NCBI GenBank assembly: GCA_031280915.1
Contig: JAITGC010000064.1
Span: forward strand, 1 to 52,868
Length of the DNA: 52,868 nucleotides
Origin: Desulfovibrio sp.
GTDB taxonomy: Bacteria > Desulfobacterota > Desulfovibrionia > Desulfovibrionales > Desulfovibrionaceae
Reading direction: 5' to 3'
The translations under genes were made by a program, and so were the position numbers. Shown here piece after piece: positions 23,365-31,081 of the stretch. Under the pieces are notes generated by a model. That model did no database searches, was not told the DNA's origin, and saw only the letters and a list, made by a program, of their open reading frames with translations. How positions within the stretch are numbered: position 1 is the stretch's first letter; each line of letters begins with the position of its first letter.

Positions 23365-24080
23365 GGGTTCACCCCCTGGTAACGGACACCGGGATTCGTG
23401 AGCAGTTCAGGCCGCAGGGCTGTAGTATTGAAGGCCACCACTCGTTTGGCTATGGAATCGGCAGGATCGTTGAGATTGCCAAAAAGCATGGCCCCGCGCC
23501 CGCCCCTGGCGCAGGCTTCCACGCAGGCGGGTTTGCGCCCGGCGTCGATACGGTGGCTACACAAAGTGCAACCTTCCACTGTACCCATGCCGCGAGGGGA
23601 ATGGGGCACCGGTTTTTCCACCTTTTCATACACAAAGCCGCGCGCCTTGTAAGGGCAAGCCATCATACAGTAACGGCAGCCGATGCACAGATGGCGATTG
23701 ACCAACACCAGCCCATCGGCGCGACGATAGGATGCTCCGGTGGGGCAGACCCGCACGCACTGCGCGTCCGCGCAGTGCTGGCACATCACGGGCAAGTGGC
23801 TTACCAAACCTGTGGATTTGTCGACCAATCGCACCTTGCGAATCCACCGAGCATCGGTGTTTGCACGTCCATGAGATTGCAACGCATGCTCATCGACACA
23901 GGCATCCACGCAAGCAACGCATTCAGCGCCGCACAGACGCGTGTCCACCAGCAGGCCCCATCGAATTTTCGTATTGTCTGCCAGCGCTTGGCGTACCCCC
24001 AACCCCTGCGCGAACAGCAGACAACATGCCGCTCCGCGCAAAAAATTGCGGCGTGAAAGAGGAGGAAAAAATGTGTTCAT
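23361..24080 (-). CDS. Tat-exported 4Fe-4S ferredoxin subunit (DsrO/HybA/NrfC-like)
   Basis: Tat motif SRRNFLRGA; Cys clusters CGAECVACVDAC, CQHCADAQCVRVCP, CIGCRYCMMACPY, CTLCSHRIDAGRKPACVEAC. Confidence 0.9.
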   Translation of the reverse strand: MNTFFPPLSRRNFLRGAACCLLFAQGLGVRQALADNTKIRWGLLVDTRLCGAECVACVDACVDEHALQSHGRANTDARWIRKVRLVDKSTGLVSHLPVMCQHCADAQCVRVCPTGASYRRADGLVLVNRHLCIGCRYCMMACPYKARGFVYEKVEKPVPHSPRGMGTVEGCTLCSHRIDAGRKPACVEACARGGRGAMLFGNLNDPADSIAKRVVAFNTTALRPELLTNPGVRYQGVNP

Positions 24081-24547
24081 TTTTTTCCTCCTTGCGCAGC
24101 CTGCCATTGTTCGATGCTTTTTTTAAGCATATCAGCGTTTTTTACCTCTTTATTCATCACATACGCATCCCTTGCCGGAAGCGATGCGTGACAGGAGAAG
24201 CAATTGACGGAGACATTCTGTCGCGCGTGGCAACCCCGGCAAAAATGCTTGCTGTTATCCGCCGAAAGCGGGGCATTGTCTTCGCCGCGCGTGACATGGC
24301 AAGTGACGCATTGCTCAATGCTGACGGCCTGTTGCGGTACGGTGAGCGGATATACCGCATTCATGCGATCTTTGAGCAGGGCCTGATGATTGTTCCTCAT
24401 AATGTCCTTGTTTTCCGACCAGTGCCCGCGCAGCAGCTTCTGCCGGGGAGCAGGAAGAATTTCCGCAGCCAGAGCGGCGCCTCCTTCCAAACATAGCAGC
24501 ACTCCCAGGAGGAACACCGCCGGAGCTAATATTTTCAGTCCTTGCAT
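24077..24547 (-). CDS. Trihaem c-type cytochrome, DsrJ-like
   Basis: Signal peptide; CVTCH, CRGCH, CFSCH; 'HFCRGCHARQNVSVNCFSCHASLP' resembles DsrJ; 4-bp overlap with the next gene. Confidence 0.8.
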   Translation of the reverse strand: MQGLKILAPAVFLLGVLLCLEGGAALAAEILPAPRQKLLRGHWSENKDIMRNNHQALLKDRMNAVYPLTVPQQAVSIEQCVTCHVTRGEDNAPLSADNSKHFCRGCHARQNVSVNCFSCHASLPARDAYVMNKEVKNADMLKKSIEQWQAAQGGKK

Positions 24548-24562
24548 GGTATTTCCTTTGGG

Positions 24563-25690
24563 TTATTTCACCGGCACAAAATTTTTGCTTACCACGGCCT
24601 GCCCTTCGGGCATCATCATGAAATCAAAAAATGCCTGAATGTTACCTGTGGGCTGAAGTGTAACAAGGCTTAAAGGCCGTTTGAGCACATAAGCGCCGGA
24701 CTGTACGGCTTCTTTCTGCGGAAGCGCGCCGTCAACGGCCAGAGCCGTCACATCCGGCGTGGCGAAAGACAGCGAGGAGGCGGTGATGCCGCCGGGATCC
24801 TTGGCCACATCCACAATACAATCCACAGCGTCATCAAGTTCCACAACCTTGCCGTAATCCTCCTTGCCGAGCACCATATCTTTAAAGGCGCGCACGGTAG
24901 CCCGTCCTCCGCCAAGCAGTTCACTGTAGACCACAATGGACATATCAGGGCCGCCGACCTGCTTCCAGTTCCCGACACGGCCGGTGAATATCTCCCTGAG
25001 TTGTTCCATGCGGAGCGACTTAATCGGATTGGAGGGATGCACGAAAACACCCATCACGTCATAACCGATAACCTGCCAAGCCACGACACGCGCTTTTTCC
25101 GCGTCGCTCATCTCGCTGGCAAGCCCTCCGAAAGAGACGCGCCCGGCGGCCACGGCACTCAAGCCCGCGCCTGCTCCGGCGCTGCCTATATTGCCGAAGG
25201 GGATGCCGGTTTTTTCGGTAAACAGTCTGGCTGCTTCCGGAATGACCTTGGTGCCGATGGTAGATGCGCCCTCATAGACCAACGGAGACTGGAGATCCAC
25301 AACTGTCTTTTTGGCCGGGGCTGGCGGTGGAACGAGGCCTTGTGGACTGTCTGCCATGGCAAAGGAGACGGAAAGCGGCGCCGGACTGAATTTTCGGTGA
25401 CACGAACCGCAATCTCGGGATACATTGACCTGATTATGGCAGACGAAGCAGGATTTGCCGCTGAAATGATCCTGAAACGCGATACGCGCCTTTTGCGATG
25501 TATCAAAAAGGCTCAGGTGGCAAGTCTTGCAGACAAATCCTTTGGAGGCATGGCCTGGGCCGTCAAAAACAACGGTTCCCTGCCCGCCGCCGCCGTAGCG
25601 CAATGTTTTGCGCTCACTCGCCTCAGCCAGCGCGGTCGAAAGAAACATCAGGGCAAGTATCGACAATAATATAACATATGCCTGCCTCAT
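24563..25690 (-). CDS. Trihaem c7/c3-type cytochrome domain fused to PstS-like phosphate/anion substrate-binding domain
   Basis: Sec signal peptide; CKTCH, CFVCH, CGSCH in the first ~110 aa; then PBP-like domain 'LVYEGASTIGTKVIPEAARLFTEKTG...LREIFTGRVGNWKQVGGPD...QAFFDFMMMPEGQAVVSKNFVPV'. Confidence 0.87.
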   Translation of the reverse strand: MRQAYVILLSILALMFLSTALAEASERKTLRYGGGGQGTVVFDGPGHASKGFVCKTCHLSLFDTSQKARIAFQDHFSGKSCFVCHNQVNVSRDCGSCHRKFSPAPLSVSFAMADSPQGLVPPPAPAKKTVVDLQSPLVYEGASTIGTKVIPEAARLFTEKTGIPFGNIGSAGAGAGLSAVAAGRVSFGGLASEMSDAEKARVVAWQVIGYDVMGVFVHPSNPIKSLRMEQLREIFTGRVGNWKQVGGPDMSIVVYSELLGGGRATVRAFKDMVLGKEDYGKVVELDDAVDCIVDVAKDPGGITASSLSFATPDVTALAVDGALPQKEAVQSGAYVLKRPLSLVTLQPTGNIQAFFDFMMMPEGQAVVSKNFVPVK

Positions 25691-25691
25691 A

Positions 25692-26879
25692 TTACGCCCC
25701 CACGATAATGGAGCGGGAAACCTCACGCGCACTGGCGGTACCGGTAAGCACCATGGCATCCATAAGTTCCTGGCGCATGGCGTTCATAATCAGCGCAACT
25801 CCCTCACGTCCGCCCCCGTGCGCTCCGCGAATGAGTGGACGGCCGACAAGGCAGGCGTCAGCTCCAAGGGCAAGCAACTTCAAAACATCGTACCCGCGGC
25901 GTACAGCGCCGTCGGCAAAAATGACCACCTTACCCTTTACTTTGGCGGCAATGGCGGGCAGCACATCGGCGACACCCGGCGTATAATCAAGCACACGCCC
26001 GCCGTGGTTGGATACCACAATGCCTTTGGCCCCGGCCTGTACGGCCAGTTCGGCCTCTCCCACCGTCATGACGCCCTTGAGAATGAAGGGCATCCTGGTG
26101 CATCCGGCAAGTTCCTTGAGCTGAGCAAGGGTCTTTGGTTCAACAGTCTGGCCCGGCAAGGCACGGGCAGCGCGCCCGGCGGAATCGATATCTATGCCGA
26201 AGGCCACGGCTCCAGCCTCTTCCATCAGGCGCACCCGCTTGATTATTTCTTCCTGCGTGCGCGGTTTGATCATCACCATGCCCTTGCCGCCATAAGCGGC
26301 CTTGAGTACATCCATGCGGCGCTTGAAGGTTTCGACAGGATCGCCGATGCCGTCGGCGGCCATGCCCAAGGTCTTGGCATCGCGGCAACCGCCGAGAATG
26401 GAGTTGATATAATCCTCTTCCGTCATTTTGCCGCCCATGTTATAGGTAACTCCCCCAGTGGCGGCGGACAGAATGGGCATGGCCAAGGTTTCGCCGAAGA
26501 TTTCCACGCTCATATCCGGTTTTTTCATATCATGCACCACACGCATATGAAGCTGTACCCGATTCAGCGCGTCGTAGTTATTCTTGAATGATTGGCCGGA
26601 ACCAATGCCGCCGAAGCCGGGCACCTCACCCGCACAGGCGATACCGTTGCATTCAGGACAAACACGACAGCGAGGATAGAGTTTTTCACGCGCCACCCGC
26701 AGCACTTCAGCCATGTTCAACTTGGGTTTATCCGCCACGGGCGGTACAGGAGTGGCCACTGTAGCCGCCTGAACCCGCGCGGCAAGTAAAGGCGACGCGG
26801 CAACTCCCATGCCGAAAACAGCAGCTCCCTTTAAAAAATCACGCCGTTCCTGTGCAGTGATGCTTTTGTCCTTTTCCAT
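25692..26879 (-). CDS. Tat-exported FMN-dependent alpha-hydroxy-acid dehydrogenase/oxidase family protein
   Basis: Tat motif ERRDFLKGAAVFGMG; CRVCPECNGIACAGEVPGFGG; FILKGVMT; VVSNHGGRVLDYTPGVADVLP (GOX/LldD active site). Confidence 0.9.
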   Translation of the reverse strand: MEKDKSITAQERRDFLKGAAVFGMGVAASPLLAARVQAATVATPVPPVADKPKLNMAEVLRVAREKLYPRCRVCPECNGIACAGEVPGFGGIGSGQSFKNNYDALNRVQLHMRVVHDMKKPDMSVEIFGETLAMPILSAATGGVTYNMGGKMTEEDYINSILGGCRDAKTLGMAADGIGDPVETFKRRMDVLKAAYGGKGMVMIKPRTQEEIIKRVRLMEEAGAVAFGIDIDSAGRAARALPGQTVEPKTLAQLKELAGCTRMPFILKGVMTVGEAELAVQAGAKGIVVSNHGGRVLDYTPGVADVLPAIAAKVKGKVVIFADGAVRRGYDVLKLLALGADACLVGRPLIRGAHGGGREGVALIMNAMRQELMDAMVLTGTASAREVSRSIIVGA

Positions 26880-27002
26880 GTCTACTTCCTTCTCTGTGAG
26901 GTTATGAAACAGCCCTTGCGGGCGCATATAAAACCGCAACAGCAAGGAAGATGCCATATATGGCAACGCAACATATTGTAATAACAAATATATTTTTTAC
27001 AG

Positions 27003-27280
27003 TTCCGCAGCGGAAAAATGTAAGATTATTCCATCAGGAATAGGGAATTCCTTTTGAACTTGTTCCGCCCTTCGTTTGGAACGCTCCAGTGCGCGCCAGC
27101 GAGATACCCTTTCGCCATTTGCCCTGAATGAGGAATTCCGACAATATAGCACTTTCACTCTGAAATGCTTGCTTGACGGCGAAAAATCAATATCCGGCAC
27201 GATTTTTTTGGAGCGCGGCGGCAAGCGGGAATATGGAGGAACGTGAAAATGCCTGGAGGAATAGTATTCCGTCTGGAATA
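27003..27280. promoter_or_regulatory. Cluster of TTCC/GGAA dyads between divergent redox operons
   Basis: TATTCC-N4-GGAATA at 27027-27042 and 27265-27280; GGAATTCC at 27044-27051 and 27132-27139; TTCCGC-A-GCGGAA at 27003-27015; GGAATA-G-TATTCC at 27258-27270. Confidence 0.6.
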
Positions 27281-27543
27281 GAGCCTATATGTCCCCGCCC
27301 TGTGGTCAAGGGAAAAAAGACTTTGGGAATGTGTTCGGATACACGCATATATACAACGGTAGTCAATGGCGGCAGCGCCCTGATGAATTACGCGTTTTTG
27401 GTCCTTGTCAATTTCTCGGCCTTTGACGCCTCAATGCCGATGAAAGATGGGGGTTACGAAGACGCCTCGTTACCATTTTGTCAAAATTTTTGCTTGCCTG
27501 ACCATATGGATATCCAGTATACTTTTATTCACTGTCGCACCGA

Positions 27544-27567
27544 ATTCAATACAGCATTCAATACAGC
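27544..27567 (+). repeat. 12-bp perfect tandem duplication attcaatacagc x2 upstream of hdrC
   Basis: gaATTCAATACAGCATTCAATACAGCgac. Confidence 0.8.
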
Positions 27568-27633
27568 GACATTTTTAGACTTTCCATATTCCCGCGTTAT
27601 CGTCAAAGCATTCCCCTGAACCAGAGAGTCACC

Positions 27634-28218
27634 ATGAAAAATGCCACAGACATGAGCCAGAGACATGATTCCGGCTTCACAGTTGAGGTGGGGGCGCAAA
27701 GCGGCCAGAAACTCTCGGCCTGTTACCAGTGCGGCAACTGCACAGCGGGCTGCCCGGCGAGCTTTGTTTATGACAGACAAGTAAACCAGATCATGCGCGG
27801 GGTACAGCTTGGCATGAAGGATGAGGTTCTTGACAGCCGCGCCATCTGGCTGTGCCTGTCCTGTTCGACGTGTTCCCTCCGCTGTCCCAACAATATTGAT
27901 GTGGCGGCGGTGATGGAGACACTCAGGCATATGGCCCGCAAAGAGAACAGGGTGGCTGTGGGCAATGTGGAAAAATTCTGGTTTTCTTTTCTTAATACCG
28001 TGCGGGCCTTCGGCCGCTCATGGGAAATCGGGACCATGGCCCTGTATATGATGCGTTCATTGCGCCTTTTCACAGACCTTGACCTCGCTCCCGAAGCTCT
28101 GAAAAAACAAAAACTCGGCTTCAAGCCCCATGTTGTCGCCCAGGGCGGAGCCAGTTCTGTAACCCGCATATTCAAACGTTACAAGGAACGCGCCGAACGG
28201 GAAGGGGTACGCCCATGA
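27634..28218 (+). CDS. hdrC: Heterodisulfide reductase subunit C-like 4Fe-4S protein
   Basis: CYQCGNCTAGCPASF and CLSCSTCSLRCPNNIDVAAVMETLR. Confidence 0.92.
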   Translation: MKNATDMSQRHDSGFTVEVGAQSGQKLSACYQCGNCTAGCPASFVYDRQVNQIMRGVQLGMKDEVLDSRAIWLCLSCSTCSLRCPNNIDVAAVMETLRHMARKENRVAVGNVEKFWFSFLNTVRAFGRSWEIGTMALYMMRSLRLFTDLDLAPEALKKQKLGFKPHVVAQGGASSVTRIFKRYKERAEREGVRP

Positions 28219-29132
28219 ATTACGCCTATTATCCCGGCTGTTCCGCCAAAGGTTCCTCGGCGGACTACGAAAAATCCACCCAGGCCGTTTGCGCCGTTCT
28301 CGGCATGAATCTCGTGGAAATCCCCGGCTGGAACTGCTGCGGTTCAACGCCGGCCCACGCGGTGGATACGGAACTCTCCGCCGCCCTGTGCTCCCGCAAT
28401 CTGGACATTGCGGCGCAACAGGGAGTTGAAAAACTCCTGACCCCCTGTCCTAGTTGTCTTTCCAATCTGCGGCACACAGCAAAACGCATGGAGAACCCAC
28501 AGTTCCGCGCCAGAGTTGACGAACTTCTGGACAACCCCGCCGCGCCGGATTTTCCCGGCGTCACTTCCGTCATGCAGGGCATGGCGGCGCACTGCGACGC
28601 CAACGGTATCGCCTCGTTTATACGGAAGGATCTCGGCCAGCTCACCCTGGCCCCCTATTACGGCTGTCTGATGAGCCGCCCTGCGGATATTATGGATTTC
28701 GGCGACCCGGAAAACCCCACCCTGATGGAATGCCTTCTGGCCGCCTGTGGCGCGAAAGTGCTGGATTTTCCGCTCAAGACGGCGTGTTGCGGCGCCTCTT
28801 ACGGCATCCCGGAACGTACAATGACAGCCCGCCTCTCCGCCCGCATACTCCGCCTTGCCACAGACATGAAAGCCGACGCCATTGTGGCGGCATGTCCGCT
28901 TTGCCAGATGAATCTGGATCTCAGGCAGCCACAGGCAGCCAAGGAGGCTGACGCCATCTTTGCCATGCCTGTGCTCTATTTTACCCAAATTATGGGTCTG
29001 GCCTTCGGTCTTTCCCCGGACACTCTCGGCCTTGAAAAACTTCGCGTCAGCGCCAGCGCCCTGCTGGACAAACTGGAGCCGGCGCCGTCCATCTCGAAGA
29101 CGCCTGTTGAAGGGGGGCAATCATGCGAATAG
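28215..29132 (+). CDS. hdrB: Heterodisulfide reductase subunit B-like (CCG domains)
   Basis: YYPGCSAKGSSADYEKST, PGWNCCGSTP, YYGCLMSRP, KTACCGASYGIPE, CPLCQMNLDLRQ. Confidence 0.94.
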   Translation: MNYAYYPGCSAKGSSADYEKSTQAVCAVLGMNLVEIPGWNCCGSTPAHAVDTELSAALCSRNLDIAAQQGVEKLLTPCPSCLSNLRHTAKRMENPQFRARVDELLDNPAAPDFPGVTSVMQGMAAHCDANGIASFIRKDLGQLTLAPYYGCLMSRPADIMDFGDPENPTLMECLLAACGAKVLDFPLKTACCGASYGIPERTMTARLSARILRLATDMKADAIVAACPLCQMNLDLRQPQAAKEADAIFAMPVLYFTQIMGLAFGLSPDTLGLEKLRVSASALLDKLEPAPSISKTPVEGGQSCE

Positions 29133-31081
29133 GAGTCTTTGTCTGTCATTGCGGCAGCAATATAGCCGGTACTGTGGATTGCGCCAAAGTTGCTGAAATC
29201 GCAAAAAATTTCCCCGATGTCGTCTATGCGGATGACCCTATGTACACCTGTGCCGAGCCGGGGCAGGCGGCCATAGAAGCCGCCATTCACGAGCACAAAC
29301 TGGACGGTGTAGTCGTGGCCTCATGCAGCCCCCGTATGCACGAAGCCACTTTCCGCCGTACTGTCGAAAGGGCCGGACTCAACCGCTACATGTTTGAAAT
29401 GGCCAACATACGCGAGCATGTTTCCTGGATCGGAAAGGAGCAGCAGGCCAATACCAACAAGTCGGCGGAACTTGTGGAAATAGCTGTCGCCAAACTGCGC
29501 AACAACCGGCCTTTGGCGGCGAAAACCTTTGACGTCACAAAAAAGACGCTCATTGTGGGCGGCGGCGTGGCAGGCATTCAGGCCGCACTGGACTGCGCGG
29601 AAGGCGGCATACCGGTTATTCTGGTTGAACGGGAATCCACCATCGGCGGCAAAATGGCGAAACTCGACAAGACATTTCCGACAGTGGACTGTTCGGCATG
29701 CATTCTCGGCCCAAAAATGGTGGACGTTGCCCAACACCCCGGCATAACGCTGTACGCCTGTGCGGAGATAGAAGAAGTTTCCGGCTATGTCGGCAATTTT
29801 TCCGTAAAGATACGCAAACGCGCCACCTATATAGACTGGGAAAAATGCACGGGTTGCGGCGCGTGCAGCGAAAAATGCCCCAGCAAAAAAACGCCGGATG
29901 TCTTCAATGAGTTCACCGGCACGACAACCGCCATCAATATCCCCTTTCCGCAAGCCATCCCCAAAAAAGCCGTCATCAACGCCCAATATTGCCGCCAGTT
30001 CACCAAGGGCAAATGCGGCGTCTGCGCGAAAGTCTGTCCTGCGGGCGCCATTGACTACGCCATGCAGGACAGCTTTGTCACGGAGGAAGTCGGCTGCATT
30101 ATCGCGGCGACCGGCTACGAACTGATGGACTGGACGATCTATCAGGAATACGGCGGAGGCCGCTATCCGGATGTCATCACGTCCTTGCAGTACGAACGCC
30201 TGCTCTCGGCTTCAGGCCCCACAGGAGGGCATATTGTCCGGCCTTCGGACGGCAGGGAGCCTCAAACCATTGTTTTCATCCAATGTGTGGGATCACGGGA
30301 CAACTCCATCGGCCGTCCCTATTGTTCGGGATTTTGCTGTATGTACACTGCGAAGCAGGCCATCCTGACAAAAGACCATCTTCCCCAGTCGCGCTCCTAT
30401 GTTTTTTATATGGACATACGGACGCCCGGCAAGATGTACGATGAGTTTTCCCGCCGCGCCGTTGAGGAATACGGCGTGGAATACATACGAGGGCGCGTCT
30501 CCGCCGTTTATCCAGACGGGTTGGGACGCTATGTCGTGATGGGGGCGGACACGCTGTTGGGCGAACCCGTTGAAATCAGGGCGGACATGGTAGTGCTGGC
30601 GGTCGGCATAGAAGCGGCGAAGAACGCGCCCGCCCTGGCTGAAAAATTGCGTATCTCCTATGACAAATACGGTTTTTTCATGGAAAGCCATGTCAAGCTG
30701 AAGCCTGTTGAAACCAATACCGCCGGCGTGTTTCTGGCCGGCGTCTGCCAGGGCGCCAAGGACATCCCCGCCTCTGTGGCCCAGGGTTCCGCGGCGGCGG
30801 CAAAGGCGCTGGCCCTCTTCGCGCGCGACAAGCTGGAAAACGACCCGCAAACAGCCCAGGTGGACGCCAGGCGTTGCGTCGGCTGCGGCAAATGCATACG
30901 CTGCTGTCCTTTCGGGGCCATAACGGAAACCGAAATCCGCAACGAGAAAAAAGCGCAGGTCATTGAAACTGTCTGCCAGGGCTGCGGCCTGTGCACGTCC
31001 ACCTGTCCGCAGGGCGCCGTCCAGCTTTCCCACGCCACGGACAACCAGATTCTTGCGGAGGTGAACGCTCTATGCCGGTAA
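29123..31081 (+). CDS. hdrA: Heterodisulfide reductase subunit A-like FAD/FeS protein
   Basis: FVCHCGSNIAGTVDC, SCSPRMHEATFRRT, LIVGGGVAGIQAALDCAEGG, several CxxCxxCxxxCP. Confidence 0.96.
   Translation: MRIGVFVCHCGSNIAGTVDCAKVAEIAKNFPDVVYADDPMYTCAEPGQAAIEAAIHEHKLDGVVVASCSPRMHEATFRRTVERAGLNRYMFEMANIREHVSWIGKEQQANTNKSAELVEIAVAKLRNNRPLAAKTFDVTKKTLIVGGGVAGIQAALDCAEGGIPVILVERESTIGGKMAKLDKTFPTVDCSACILGPKMVDVAQHPGITLYACAEIEEVSGYVGNFSVKIRKRATYIDWEKCTGCGACSEKCPSKKTPDVFNEFTGTTTAINIPFPQAIPKKAVINAQYCRQFTKGKCGVCAKVCPAGAIDYAMQDSFVTEEVGCIIAATGYELMDWTIYQEYGGGRYPDVITSLQYERLLSASGPTGGHIVRPSDGREPQTIVFIQCVGSRDNSIGRPYCSGFCCMYTAKQAILTKDHLPQSRSYVFYMDIRTPGKMYDEFSRRAVEEYGVEYIRGRVSAVYPDGLGRYVVMGADTLLGEPVEIRADMVVLAVGIEAAKNAPALAEKLRISYDKYGFFMESHVKLKPVETNTAGVFLAGVCQGAKDIPASVAQGSAAAAKALALFARDKLENDPQTAQVDARRCVGCGKCIRCCPFGAITETEIRNEKKAQVIETVCQGCGLCTSTCPQGAVQLSHATDNQILAEVNALCR

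Noticed and set aside
26997-27224. 75-aa minus ORF in the divergent intergenic region
   Set aside because: Built from the intergenic repeat and palindromes; no domain or credible ribosome-binding site.
27173-27619. 148-aa ORF upstream of hdrC
   Set aside because: Starts inside the dispersed repeat and covers the dyad region; no coding-like domain; treated as regulatory leader.
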